64,000 bases of DNA from Acanthornis magna. Its lineage: Eukaryota; Chordata; Aves; Passeriformes; Acanthizidae. Position 1 is the stretch's first letter. Each line of letters begins with the position of its first letter. The DNA is taken from NCBI GenBank assembly GCA_036785705.1, contig JAWUZG010000029.1, positions 13,097,501-13,161,500 of the forward strand, read 5' to 3'. A model generated the notes under the pieces. That model was not told where the DNA came from. It searched no databases and saw only the letters and a list, made by a program, of their open reading frames with translations. Shown here one piece after another: positions 26,134-49,600 of this stretch. The position numbers and the translations under genes were made by a program.

Positions 26134-29100
26134 TTAAGAGCTCAGACATTAAAAGAAGGGCTTGGTGTAAAATATAGACATGGTCTAAAACAGTTCTTTT
26201 ATGTTTGAGGGACTTGAAAGGATCCATTCTCACTTATCTTTAGTACATCTCTGTGTCAGTGGTTGAAACATTATTTTTCCTTTCTGATTCTACTTTGGTG
26301 AACAGTGGAATTAGAGGGATCAGAGATAACAAGTATCACTTATATCATCCACTCTGATCCTCTTGAATTTTTTAGTTTCTCATCACACCACTATTACTAA
26401 CACCTTTACTTATGTGCTCTTCAACAAAAAACCATTACATTTCTGCTGCGGCCTACCAACATGCCGAATTATACTTGAGTTGCATTCTCATGTGAAATGG
26501 ACAATCTAACCTGCGATCTTTTGCTTGTAAAACATTTTATTTACAGAACCAGAAAGTTTCCATGGCACTAACAAGCATGCTAATGCAGCTATATGGTTAC
26601 CCTAAAAACAAAATAAATTTACCAAAAAAATGCACTTCTAAGACCATAATGTAAATAAATTCCACCTTCTTTAGTCTAAAAGCATAGTTTTTTTACCTTA
26701 ATCCTTGACACTGAGAAAAATATTTTTTCAGTATGATGTTTAATAATTACCTTGTTTGTAGGCTGACCATCTCACTGTGCTCTACTTTTTCTCTCCTATA
26801 AAAGACTTTAACTTAAATTGTAACAAGACTGAGCCTGTCGCTTCAGAGCCACTCATGAAATGGCACAGACAGACATTAATTCTTCCTCTTTGTAATGTGC
26901 TTTGTCCCTAGATGATATGCAGAGACTCAGCACAGCATTGGCTTTCTGCTTTGTTCTGTCCACATAAAGTCTGGAGCACATTATGAGGCTGGGGGTCTCT
27001 CTGGCTGCTCTCTAGCAGCACCCATGGCATTCGCTGCTACGTTGTTCATTTTCTTGTGGTAGGATCAGGAGTCCACACATATTTCAGGATAATTTTACTT
27101 TCATAAACTGCCTCCCTACTGGCTTATATTTTAATTCAGACATCAGACAGTTATTCTACCTTCTCTTAACACTACTGATATCCAGTAAGGCTTGGACTAA
27201 CACCTTCATCCAGATGCTGACACCATTGTAAATGCACTGCTACAGTCACCTAAATGGGAGTAAAGAAGACAAGAGAAACCACAGTGATGCATGGACACAT
27301 GAAGAAGGTACCATGTCTTCCCTATATCTGACAGGGATCAGTCATTCTTCAAGGCTTTTTCTCTTCCTCCCTGCCTCCTCCATAACAATTATAGTAACAG
27401 GAACAAAAAATAGTGACTTGTAAGATGTCTTCCAATACAATTTTCAAAGATCATCAAGGAAAGCCCTTGCATTTGTCATTTACAGTGACTGCCCAACCTT
27501 CTTCATAACTAATTTCCTAGAGGAGACATGCTAAGAATAAAGATTTTGTCTTAGGGTTGCTATGGACTCTCATGGAGCGGGCTTCTGTAAAAAGACAACT
27601 AAAATTAACGATGACACAAAATTAATTCAGGTGAAAAATCCCTCAAGATGTTTATTACTTCTCCAGGCCTCTCCAAGAATTCACACCATCTCTCTTTTGG
27701 ATATCATTTTGCCAGTGTATCTTTCAGAAAGAATGAGTCAGAAATGAAAATAACTTTTAAGGGAGGATATCCTTTCCCATTGACATAATATTCACATTTT
27801 TTCCACTTCTTCATTTGAAGAGGCAAAGACAGGCACCATTGATAGAGTACCACAAAGCAGAATATGGATTCTTGTTAAAGTGTTGGGCCCACAAGTGCTA
27901 CAGAAGAACCAGCAGAAAGAGAAGAAGATTGAAAATAAAGCAAAGATATATATGTTTGATATTCATGATAGAAACTAAGCATGCATTTGCTGCTAAAAGT
28001 CCCTTTCAGCAAACCCAGACTAATGGTTGGGTTTTGGGCTTGTTTGGTTTTGTTTTTCTTTTTTCCAATTGGCTGAACAAAGACAAATCCTTATTTTCAG
28101 TTTGTTAAATCATGAATGTTGTCAAACTGGGGAATACCTGTGATGAAAGAAGAAGCAAAAAGAAACCTAAAGGGTTCACTCACCACTTCTTAGGCATGTC
28201 ATCTCAAAGTCACACTGCTTCTGCTTTAACACAGACTGGGAGAAAGAATCTTGGGGAGCAGCTGTACAGCCATGTTTAACCTAACTCTAATAGAAAACCT
28301 AGTAATTTAAATGCAGTACCATTGGGTGTGTACGCTTGGAGTGTTTCTTTCTCCTCCTTTCAGCTCCCAAAGGAAATGATCATACTCACAGGATCTCCAC
28401 CCAAGTTTTCACTGCTATTTTCCAACAGCACACATGGTATCACAGCCAACCTTATCAGCAATGCATTTACAGGAACTAATTAGCCATTAAAGTCATGCCG
28501 ATTTTATACTGGTATAAATTCAATAGCAACATTTAAGATATAAAAGTGCTTTTACATTGATTGCGTTGCATTGATTAATGCATCACATAATGTTTTGCTC
28601 CCATTACCATCTTTATTGCTTTCCTTTTTTCCCAGAGCCTGCCTCGGACCACCTGTTTTGGTGTCTGAGAGCAGCCTCACTATGGCATCTAAGCCCCAAA
28701 GAGTAACAGCAGCTGACTCAGACTGACAGCAGCCACTGCCACAGTGAAGTTGTGCCGTGGGCAGGACAAGGAGCTGGGATCTACCTGCCATGCACAGAAA
28801 GCTGAGCTCTCAGGGCAGAGAACTACTACTTCCCAAGGATTCACTTTTATCTTTTTTAAGAGGGATCCCCTATTTGCTGTACATGCGCTGCATGTAGTAT
28901 CCAAACCACTGTGCCACATCCTAGAACTGAAGTGAATGAATTAAAACTTGGAATGTCAATCAGAAGCTCCTGTCTGCATGCAGACGCAGAGAATGGCTGC
29001 CTTCTCTTCCTTCTGGCAGACCAAGGCCACTGTGTTTTCATGACAGGGGCATGGGCAGCAGACACCAAACCCTGCCCTCTTCCACACGTATCTGACAAGG

Positions 29101-30260
29101 ATTTTTTGGAACAGCAACAAGCTGCAGATGGATGATGTCTGCAAATGCAGAAGAAGCTGGTAACAGTCAATTTCTCACCTTTTTACATCGCCCCTGGAGG
29201 ACAAACCATTCCCCAGTGAAATAACTGAAGTTGTTGCAAAGCCAAAAGATATTTTTCTGCTGTCAGTAACTTTCCACTTTGTTGCAACACAGGAAAAAGG
29301 CAGTTGGGGTATGGACAGAGACACAGCAGCCATCAGAGGCACCAGTACTGTACTGGTCCTACAGCAGCATGTACATGGAAAAGCACCTCCTCATCACTTG
29401 TCCTGCGAAGACCTTAATCTGCCTCGCAGTAGCACTAGAGCAAGGATTAACTTGGAAAAGAGCTTCGCCAAGTAACACGACACCGTGCTGAGTGAAAGCC
29501 CTGCACCCTGCTGCACAGACAAGGGTGAAATGCAGCGCTCCCCCAGCAAGGCTCAGCCAGGGGCAGGTGCTGTGGGCAGACCCCCCAGAGCAGTCTAGGC
29601 AAAGCCAACCCAGGGGGGTCCAGCCGAGATCCCAGGGTGAGCTGCACAGGGCACGGGGTCCCTGTCAGGACAGGCAGGACCATCCTGCAGCCCCCTCAGC
29701 TCCCACAGCAAGCCCTGGCCGGCAGAGCTGGGGAACACGTCACTGCCTGCTGTGGTGGCAGTGGCAAAACGGAGCTGCTCACATCTCCCTGGTTCATGAG
29801 AAGCGTCGTGTGGTTTGATTAAATGGTGCTTGAAAACACTGAGGGAACCTGGGGGGTGTACATGAGTGCTAAAGCCTGAATGGCCTCTACTTACTCACTT
29901 AGGAGGCTCAATCTAGATGGAAAGATGGACCCATCAGGGAATTTTGCTCTTATTTTCAAATTTTTATAGAAGAAATCATATTATATTGAACTCTAGCTCC
30001 TTAAAACTTGTTTTTGGCAAGTGTTCTCTCAGAAAAAGTAGCTGCATATTTTTTAACCACAGAGATTATGGATTGCACAGTCGTCTGTGGAATTTCAGCA
30101 TCCAATAGTCCTTAGATTTCTTGTATTGTTAATTAGTGATCTAATTAACTAGATCCTTAGTCCACTTAGAACACTGTAACAGTAAAAATTCTTCATTCCT
30201 ATGGCAATACAGAATACCATTAATAAACACAATTGGAGATTTTAAGTAAGAAGCAATAAA

Positions 30261-30449
30261 GAAAAAAAAACTAAAAAACCAAAACCAAACAAAAACAAAA
30301 CAAAAAACCAAACAAAAACCAACCAACAAAAAAAAAAAAACAAAAAAAAAAAACCAAACACAAAAAAACCCTCCACCCAAACAAAATGAAACAAAAAAAA
30401 TCCAAAAAACCCAAACAAACAAACCCAAAAACCACCAAACAAAAAACCC
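30261..30449. repeat. A/C-rich low-complexity tract, (CAAAA)n-like
   Basis: This is almost 190 bp containing only A and C apart from rare G and T. It is built from irregular CAAA, CAAAA, ACC and ACCAACC units. It is the longest such tract in the window and gives three overlapping spurious Phe/Trp/Val-rich minus-strand frames. Confidence 0.95.
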
Positions 30450-31153
30450 CTTCCAGTAGGGTTGACAAAAAAGTTACTTTAAAAGAAATGGTGAAGTTTT
30501 TTTACTTTATTCTTATATTTTTTTCTTACAAAGGATAATGAAAACAAGAGAACTGCTATTAATACCATTTAAAGTAGAATTTAAATGAAGTTATCTATAA
30601 TTGGATAAAGAAATTTGTCTTTTTAATGTGCATGCCTTGAAAATTGGCTAGAAAGTCATCTGTGCATTTTACTTCTTGACAGTAATCACTTTCAATATTC
30701 TGTAAAGGTACCCAGGAGACAAGCAGAGATGTTTGGTAGTGAACAGTAAAACATAATCAGTCTTCAGGAAGACAGTTAAAATTACTGATCTGTGACACCT
30801 CACATGCTCAAGTCAATTAAATATGATTAACGACTACCTGGGCTGATGGGCATGTTGCTCTTTCGGTATATGTACAGGGGAAAAAGGGTATGGGCATTTA
30901 CTTACCCTCCTCCTTCATATTCATGTGCAGATGTGTCAAGGAGTACGAACATATGTTCAGAAAATGTTTTGAGGAGAGGGAAGGAACTGATGAAAACCCA
31001 GGAAACTATAGAGGCTTTACAAGTTTCCTGCTGCCTAAAAATCTGCTACACCTTTACCAGGGGAAAAAAACCTCAACTATCTAGAATGTTTATATTCCCT
31101 TTCCGGCATTACGGAGAGCACTAAAGTGCAGCGGCAGCGAAGGTTTTGCCTAC

Positions 31154-31414
31154 CTGAGCAGGCGGCGGCGGCTGCTGCACGAAGCCCTGGGGCGGCGGCG
31201 GCTGCAGCACTTGCTGGGACACGGGCGGGCCCGACCCCGTGAAGCCCCCGGGGGGAAGCTGCTGGCTCGGGGAGGCCATGATGTACCCTGTCTGCTGGGC
31301 GGGCTGCTGCAGGATGGGCGAGGGGTACACGGGGCCGGAAGGCGACTCGGGGTTGTCCCCTGATGATTGACGGCTCAGGCTCATCTGGTTAAACTGCGCT
31401 GTCATGTCGTCGCG
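31154..31414 (-). CDS. ARPP21: ARPP21 internal exon, Gln/Pro-rich, CpG-dense
   Basis: This is a 261-nt exon of exactly 87 codons, phase 0 at both ends. It reads RDDMTAQFNQMSLSRQSSGD, then NPESPSGPVYPSPILQQPAQ, then QTGYIMASPSQQLPPGGFTG, then SGPPVSQQVLQPPPPQGFVQ and QPPPPAQ. QFNQMSLSRQSSG and SGPVYPS are conserved in the ARPP21/R3HDM family, and the GGFTGSGPPVSQQVLQPPP stretch matches ARPP21. The acceptor is ttgcccgcag and the donor is CAG followed by gtaggc. The exon is far more GC- and CpG-rich than its neighbours, especially the GGCGGCGGCGGC runs that encode the Pro tracts on the complementary strand. It is symmetric, so skipping would delete 87 residues of the disordered tail without a frameshift. 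Confidence 0.97.
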
Positions 31415-40744
<9,330 letters not shown>

Positions 40745-43700
40745 TTATAATGCCAAAATATCAGTTCATAAGGTATAAAAACTAAGCACAGGGTTTATAA
40801 ATGGAAAACAACCAACCAAACAAAAATATAACACAAAAAATCACCAAACATCCTCTGTAAGTAAAAAAGCAACAGCAACTGAGTTATCAGTCTAGTAACA
40901 AGGTAGCTGTGCAATATTCATATTAACTTGGAGCTACCTAAGATGCTACCTAAGGCTTTTGTCACTTTGGTTTTATAGCACCAAACCTATTAAAATTGAT
41001 CAATCAAGATAAATCAGCTGTGCTAAACCATATTTGTGCCTGGAAAGATGGGAGGTCACATTATTTTAAATCCCAAATATAATTTCCAAACTTCTGAGAT
41101 ACTACTTGATTAGATTTTAATTTGCTTCATGTAAAAAAGACAAGAATCTCTGAGAGCATAAGGCTCAGGTGATCTGCTTACTTAGAGTAGGATGGTATGG
41201 ATGCTTCCTCCCTAGAGCAAAGCATGTTTTAATTGAAACTTTTTTCATTTTACTTGAGTGCACTGTCTGTGCATCTAATCTCCACAGTGTACACCTGAAG
41301 GTATAGACTAAAAGCAAAGACAGAATTCAGACTTCAGCTTAGCAAACTTCTTTGAGGCAAGTTATATCCTTTCAGATATGGGATACTGTGGGTGGACCCT
41401 GTAGCAGACTGCTTAGTGCCTCAAATTCATTTTCAGTCAAATCCATATTGAAATTAATTTATTTTCTCATGTTTAGAGAAATTAGAACAGAAGAGGTTTC
41501 TTCTGGAGAAATCACACCAACATCATATTACTTAACAGAGGGTCTTTCCACAGATAACTGTAGGTTTCTGTGTAAGACACATTTTTTTATCCATCTTCAG
41601 ACTTTGTATTCATGCAGCAACCACTACAGACACAGTCCTCTCTATGAGCTGTGGACTATTTGCCATCAGCAGGACCCTAAATCTTCTTCTCCAGTATCTA
41701 ATCAAGAAAGTAACAGAGATTCACAAATTTTTAATTTCTATAAATACACTTCAAAGTTGTATTAGTTGCTATATTTCCCCCTTCTTGTAGACTGAGGTTA
41801 GAAAATTAGAAATACTATTCCTGAAGAAATAGTTTAATTTATTGGATAATTTCAGATATCTGTGTTTCTACAAATTGCAGAGTTATTCCTGGAGGTCATC
41901 CTCATAAGGCTGCAAGTAGTATTTGACATCTTCCTTGCAATTGTAAATGGAACTGCTGGAGCTCAATTTTCCTTCCACATCAGTTACAAGGTCCTTTGCT
42001 GTATTTCCCTGGCCTTTCTACATGCACTTCATGTTGCTTCTTTTGAGTTCTCGCTTTACTTTCTCCTCTTTTCCTTCACCTTTTGAATTCAATGGGTCAG
42101 AAAGCTACCTGGAGATGGTAGTGGGGATGAGATTTCTTAAGCCTCCCATTATTTCTAAGTGTGTGAGTATTATCGAGCCTGAGTTCAGAGTCTCTACACT
42201 TTTTGTGCTATTCCAATGAAATGCTATTGGCATAAAAGCAGATTGCAGCCCTGATACTCAATTGGTGTTTTTTTCTTTTCCCCCTTTCTGCTGTTTTTAT
42301 GGCAGAATCATTTATTGATCTACACCAGCTTTTGAATGATAAAAGCCAGAGGACTGCAATGAATCCAGGTACACTCATCAAATGGAAGCAGTGGAAAACA
42401 TTTTGAAGCTATCACCTGACATTGGTCGAACTGATAGCTTTGAAATATCTGCCTTAAAAGACCCGAGATCTGCTCTCCCATGTCAGTAGATCATGTTAGT
42501 GATTTTGAAATTACACAAATAATCACAAAACTATATCAAGAATTTTTAGAATTAAAAAGAAAACAACAGAAGTTACTGCTTTACCAATTTTGTCCCCATT
42601 TATACTGTATAAGAATGATCTACTTTATTTTATTCCATTATTGTAACTTATTTCCTATAATTTTAAGTCTAGACCTATTAAGCCAAGTAAATTCCAACAC
42701 TAATGTTTGGAATTAACACCAATTAATCTTGTCTTTGTAGCTCTGATTAGCTGTTTTCACGCTGTCTAAATTTGGAATAAGAAATCACCATATAATGAAT
42801 TAGGTACTGTAGAAAAGGAAAAAAAACTATCTGACTTTATTCAGATTCATATTAAGAGATGTCTTGCTAAAGATTTCTGAAAGGAACTTGGACTAAATGA
42901 GATTTTTGCCCCCATTACACAATCTAACCTCTTTTTTCAGTATGTAATGATGGATTCTTCTTCTAGATTATTCTATAATTTTCTTGCTGCTTCACAGTTG
43001 TGATAACCTTCACATTCTCATCACTTTCCATTAATATATTTTTTAAGTATTCTGAGAAATCCAGAAGTGCAAAGAGTTGTAAAGAAAAAGAGGCCGAAGA
43101 ACCATCGCAAATGCTTAATAGCTCAGAGGGTTTGCAGAGGGAGATTGTGGAAGTACCATTAATTTTCCAATATTCTAGGAAACAAGTGAGTGATGCAACA
43201 TGTCCTGCTCTATTTTCCCTGCATCAGCAGTCAGTATCTGATGACTTTGAACATCTCTGCTCATCTCACCTTCCAAGTCTGAGGCAAATTTTTCCTTTCT
43301 TATCAACTACACTCTGAAGATCTATCCACTACTGCTGCTTACTCTAGACCATCAATCTTTCAGAACAAAAGAATGCTGACAGTATTTTTGTCTTGGATAT
43401 AGTTGCTTGGATTAGAAATATTTCTTTCTTCTGTAAGTCACTTGCCTCTCTCTATATGACAACATATTTAGGGTTTTTTAATGAAAATGGTATGTGCTCA
43501 TGTTAACACGATTATTTCTCTCTAAGCTGCACTTCTAAAAATAAAATTGATGTTTCAGCACAGTCAGTTGGTGGGAGGATTATGGCTGGAAGCAGTTGGC
43601 TCACGACTTACTGCCCATACATCAATATTCTGACAGTTTTTGTTGGATTTACAAGATTCATGATGCTAATGCCTGATTCAAGAAAATTACAAAGAAGGAG

Positions 43701-43749
43701 AAATCCAGTTCCAAACCTCAGAGAAAAAATATAATATGCAGGACACTTT

Positions 43750-43806
43750 ATTAAAAAAAAGCCCAAACAAAACCTAAACAACAAACCAACCAACCAAACA
43801 AAACAG
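43750..43806. repeat. A/C-rich low-complexity tract
   Basis: Runs of A are broken by CCC, CC and ACCAACC motifs. This is the complement type of the T/G-rich tracts elsewhere in the window. It produces the Leu/Phe-rich part of a spurious minus-strand frame. Confidence 0.85.
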
Positions 43807-46699
43807 CAAAGGATAAGTATTAAAGGATATGTATTAAAATATGTATATGTATTAAAACGCCTGCAGTAATATACTGAAATGCCTTTTCCAACAGGAGTAG
43901 CAATGAGCACCTAACAGGAGAGATTAGCCTGTGTCTCTGATTACTTGGAGCCCTGCCAAGGAAGCTAATGATCCCTACAGATCTGTATCAACACAGCTAA
44001 TACCCCAATGCAGCCAGCCTTTTGCAACTAAGGGGGAAAGAAATATGCTCTGACAGATGGGCATTCCACTGAATGGAAAATGCACGAAGAGAAGCTAAAG
44101 GTGCAATAGGTAAAACTTTTGAGCCTTCCAACAATTATTTAATGAAATGTGTAGATACACATAGAACATTTCTTTGAAACACATCTTGTCTTCCCTCATG
44201 GTATTAAAACCTGTTACAATGTGTAGTGATGATAACATGGTAGTTGATGGGCTAGATTTTCTCTTCTTGGGTGTTACAGATGGAACAGGTACATCACTGT
44301 GCCCCTACAGGGCAACTATTTCACTTACCACTCTTAGTCAACCTTGGAAAGTCTACTATAGTACTAGAAAGCTAAACCAAACAACATTTTTTATTATGTC
44401 CTAAGTAGCAGGAATACAATCTGATTGAAAATTGCCAAATTATTAACTCCCCCCTCGATGCTGAATTATAGCTTAGCACATCTCTGTGTACCTACTGAGC
44501 TACAGAATAACAGAGAAGGAAATTTAATTTGCAGTGTACAATCTGTGCTTTTCAGTAGAACAGGGTTTTCTAAACTATCAACAGGTGCATGAAAATAACC
44601 ACCAGAACCAATAAGATAACCGTGTAATGGGTTTCCAACAGCCCCTTTTGTGAAATTTGCAAAAATGAAGTAACATAATTCCTTCGCTAAGCTCCAATTC
44701 CTGTGCAGCTGAATGCAATTAAAGTCTAAGACTAATTGACACTACTGGACTCTACTGCAGAGCATGTTCTGTGATCTCTTGCCTAAAGGGAAGCTAACAT
44801 CTTTCTGTGTTTCAGTTCCTGCTTGTTTGCTATGTGCCATTAATTACTGATTTATCACAGGTTAGGGGCAGAACATTTAATTTTGGTGACAATATTAAAA
44901 GTGATCCAGAAAGGCTACAACGTTAATATTGCATCACTGTATACACTGTCAAAGGCAGCTGCGAGCCTTCTGTGCAAATCCTGAAAATTTTAATACTCCT
45001 ATGCTCCAGGAGAGTGTTTAACAATGCTTCTGGATGACTGCCATATACATATAGAATATTTTTCACATTTAAAGAAACCATAAATATTTTCCATCATTTA
45101 GCCAATGAAGAACATTTTGACCAACTAGTGACTTCATACTGATTTCATACAAATTATATGCAAGACAAAAATATTTTAAATTTATTACTGTGAACCATAA
45201 AGTTCTTCAGAGAAAAGTCTAGTGCTTACTGTAGGAGAGCTGGGACAGAACTGGTGCCTAGCAAGCTCTGCCATACCACCAGGGCAGCACCCTAACGTGT
45301 AGCAATACCATTGCAATTAATTTTCAACAACTGTAGTAAAGACAAAAAAAAGAAAAATCACCCAAAACAAAAACATAATCAACCTTTAAATGTCTACTGA
45401 GCTACGGAACACCAGGGCTGCCTATGGTCAGAGTATAGAATAATGAATATATAGTGCAAAACATGCACAATCAAGTATCACTTGGTACCTAAAGCACCTT
45501 AGAAAATGCAAATAGCACATGGGGGCTTTGACTACTGTATGAATGCACTTAGAATTTTTTTTTGTGAAGGGAGAACACTTTATCAAGATATATTTCCCCA
45601 CTGTTTTTTGAATCATTGTTCTTTTCTGCTTTAATGCCATTCAATAGCATTTTAGAGAGAAGGATAGAAAGAGTGATTAGGATATTAGTTCTTACGACTT
45701 TTCTCAGGCTGACTGACTTTGTGTCCTGGCTTTAAAGGTGTACATTTGTTTTGACATCCAGTCTTGCTCTTCTTCCCCACCTCTTCTATTTTACTTCTAT
45801 TTTACTCTTTCTGTGCCTTGACTAGCTTTCCAAATTAATCATGTTCTTTACAAAAAGTCAAAGCACTTAAAAAAGAACATGGAATTTTAATAACACTGAT
45901 GTTTTAAAAATGTATTATAAGAGCTTTCATTTGAAAGCAATTTGGGGTTTGGTGCCTAGAGAGTGCAGATGCATTTGCAAGTATTGGCATGCTTCACAAG
46001 TCTCTTCTTTAATACATTTCCTAAGTGCATCCTTTTTACTATGCTTGATTTTAACACTAAAATAGCTTCTTAAAAATATTACCCTTGCAATTAGATGTCT
46101 CCTTCAAACCGGATTTCCTTGACACCATTTTAAATGCTCTGCACCTCTGCAACACAATGCTGCAGAGAAATACATTTACCTGCACTCTACTGAAGGTAGA
46201 ATGATACAAAAAGAAGTGTAGCAGGAGCCTGTGCCTCCTCCCTAATTCTTGCACATCAAATTCAGTTCTGATGTTATGGAAATATTCGTGGGAGGCAAAG
46301 GAACCTGGAAGTGAAACCATGGTCTACTCCCTGCTTCCAGCCCCACTGTATAGCCTATTCCGTCTATATTAAAATAAAAAGTACATGAGAGTATAGTTCA
46401 AAACTACACACACACACTGGAATTGCACTCTGCCTTCCCTGGGGCAGTTCCCATAGGCAGACAGAACACGATAGGGAGGGTTCTGTCATCTCTCCACCTG
46501 GCTGAACACAGTGATGAAGGGACAGAGGGCAATGGCGACAAGTTCCTGCTTGGCACAGCTGACAGGTCTCCTCTGTGATTACCTCACTGCCCCAGGTGCC
46601 CTGGGAGAACAGATGTGAGGCTCTGCAAGTGGAAACAAACAATAGCAAGGATGGTGATTCACTTGACTGAAGGGTAATTCAGACTATGCCCTGCATCAA

Positions 46700-49600
46700 A
46701 ACTGCTTCCATAAGGAGAAAATGACAGGTCATGGTCATGAGAGACTCCCTTCTGAAGGGAACAGAAGGCTCAATATGCTGATTGGACTCACTTCTTGGGG
46801 TTGTCTGCTGTCTCCTCAGGGCCTGGGGTAAAGATGTGAAAACTTTCTATCCTGATACAGTCCTCACATCATTATCCATTACTGAGTTTTCATGTAGGTA
46901 GCAATGAAGTCCCAACAAGAAGTCCATGGGCAATCAAGAGAATTCAAGGCCTTGGGATGATTAAGGGATCAGAAGTAGTGTTCTCCTCTGTCCTTCCAGT
47001 TGCAGGGACTGATGAAAGAAGGGCCAGCAGATGAAGAACAGTCTCTGAGCCTGGTGTCATTGACAGAATTTTTGGAGTTTTGATCACAGGTTGGTTCACA
47101 GAACACCAAGCCTGCTGGTGACAGACAGGGTACACCTGTCTCAAAGGGGGGAAAGTATCTTTGCAGAGGAGTTATCAGGTCTTTAAACTGGATTTGAAAA
47201 GGGAAATGAATGTAATATAGCATGTCAGTGTTTAACAGATGGTGTGCTAGTGAGGTTCTTTGGTCTGACATCCCAGTGGAGGTATGGAATGGAGATCCAC
47301 GTGGCAGTGAAGACACAAAGATTACTGATGTGCTAGAAATGACAGAAGTGCCTGAGAATGAACATGTAGGAGTTACAGCTTTTTCCCACTAAAAGGGGGC
47401 AGGATCAATAGCCCAGCTGAAGTGCATCTACACCAGTGCACACTGCATGGGTAACAAAACAGGAGAAGCTAGAGGGAACTGCCCAGCAGGAAAGCTATGA
47501 CAGCTGCCATCACATGGTGGAAACATGGTGGGATGACCCACACAAGTGGAGTGCTGCAGTGGATAGCTGCAAATGCCTCAGAAGGGATAGACAAGGAAAA
47601 AGAGGTGGTGGGATATGCCTTGTATGTTAGAGAGTGTTTTGATTGTCTAGAGCTTGACAATGTGAGGAAAGAGTTGAGTGCTTATGGGTAGAAATCAAGA
47701 AAAGGCCAACAAAGCAGATGTCGTGGTGGGAGTTTGTTATAGACCACCAAAGCAGGATGAAGAGGCAGATGAAATATGCTATAAGCAGCTGGGAGAGGTC
47801 TCACAATCACTGGCTCTTGTTCTTGTGCATGACTTCGAATTACCAGATAACTGCTAGAAATATGACACAGCAGTGAGGAAACAGTCTAGGAGGCTCCTGG
47901 AGCGTGTGGAAGATAACTGCCTAGCACAGCTGCTGAGGGACCCAACTAGGGAAGGTGTCCCACTGGGCCTGTTTTTTGTGAGCAGAGAAGGACTTGTGGG
48001 TGATATGACGCTTGGAGGCTATATTGGGCACAGTGATCACAAAAGGACAGTTTTCAACTCCCAAAAGTAAGGTGAGGGGTCTGCAGATTGGCTACTTTGG
48101 ACTTCCAGAGGGAGATTTTGGCCTGTTTAGGAAACTGGCTGACAGAGTCCTTGGGACAAAGGACTGAAGAACAAAGGGGTCCAGGAAGGCTGGACATTCT
48201 GCAAGAAGGAAATCTTAAAGGCTCAGGAGCAGGTTGTAATCATACGCTAAATGACAAGCCAGCATGGAACACAGCCAGCTTGGCTCAGGAAAAAAAAGTG
48301 TTGTGCAGGGAGAAAATTAGAAAGGCCAAAGCTCAGCTAGAACTTAATCTGGCTACTGCTGTAAAAGACAACAAAAATGTTTTTATAAATACATTAGCAA
48401 CAAAAGGAAGGCTAAATAGGATCTCCACCTCTACTGGTTGCAGGGGGAAACACAGTGACAAAGGTTGAGAAAAAGGCTAAGGTACTTAATGCCTTCTTTG
48501 CCTCAGTCTTTAATATTCAGACCTATTCTCTGGGTACCCAGTCCTCAGAGCTGGAAGACAGAGACAGGGAGCAGAATGAAGCCCCCATAATCCAAGGGGA
48601 AAGTTACTATTGATGTGCTACACTACTTAGAAACACACAAGTCTATGAGGTCAAATGGGATCCACCCAAGGGTTCTGAGGGAAAGAGTGGAAGAGCTCAG
48701 TGAGCCACTTTTCATCACCTGTCAGCAGTCCCAGTGGATATATCAGCTGAGTAGAAGTTAGCAAATGTGATGTCCACCTGCAAGAAAAGGCAGAAGGAGA
48801 ATCTGGGGAACTAAAGACCTTTCAGTCTGAACTTGGTGTGGGAAAACTTAGGGAGCAGATCATCTTCAGTGCCATTATGTGGTACATACAGGACAACCAA
48901 GCAATAGGGCCCAGTCCACACAAGGTTATGAAAAACAGGTCCCACTTAACCAGCCCGATCTCCTATGATAAGGTGACCCACTTAGCAGATAAGGGAAAGG
49001 CTATGGATGTTGCCTTCTTGGAGTTCAGTAAAGCCTTCAACACAGTTTTTCCAGCACTGTCCTGGAAAATCTGGGCCAGGTGGGTGTACAGTTCGCCCTG
49101 GCTGATGGCCAGGTCCAGAGAGGGGGTGAATGGAGCTACACACAGTTGGAAGCTGATCACAAGTGGTGTCCCCCAGGGCTCAGTATAATGGCCAGTCCTG
49201 TGTAATGTCTTTATCCATGATCTGGACAATGGGATCAAGTGCACCCTCAGGAGGTTTGCAGATCATACCAAGCTGGGAGGGAGTGTTGATCTGCTGGAGG
49301 GTAAAAAGGCTTTATAGAGGGATCTGGACAGGCTGGATCAATGGGCTGAGGCTAATTTTATGACATCCAATGAGATAAAGTGCCAGATCCTGCCCTTGGG
49401 TCACAACAACCCCATGTAGAATGGCCAGTGGAGAAGGACCTGAGGGTGTTGGTCAAGAGCAAGCTGGATATGTGCTAACAGTGTTCCCAGGTGGTCAAGA
49501 ATGCCAATGGCATCCTGGCCTGTATCAGCAATGGTGTGGGCAGCAGGACCAGGGCAGTGATTGTACCCCTGTACTCAGCACTGGTAAGGCCACACCCCAA

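Larger units (their letters stand above)
23439..31153 (-). other. ARPP21: ARPP21 intron
   Basis: This is a 7.7-kb intron between two Gln/Pro-rich coding exons. It contains a GC-rich patch at about 29488-29765, a long A/C-rich tract at 30261-30449, T/G-rich tracts at 26010-26133 and 28022-28068, a perfect homeodomain-type inverted repeat at 30128-30149, and a cluster of CAATCA cores at 24898-24981. No exon or RNA gene was recognised. The overlapping frames around 28.7-29.8 kb occur on both strands in GC-rich DNA and are judged non-coding. Confidence 0.8.

Noticed and set aside
29492..29818. 108-codon Pro/Gln-rich plus-strand frame
   Set aside because: Its composition follows from the GC-rich patch. 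It has overlapping frames on both strands, no conserved motif and no splice or promoter support.
30141..30468. Phe/Val/Trp-rich minus-strand frames resembling a membrane protein
   Set aside because: They are translation of the A/C-rich low-complexity tract.
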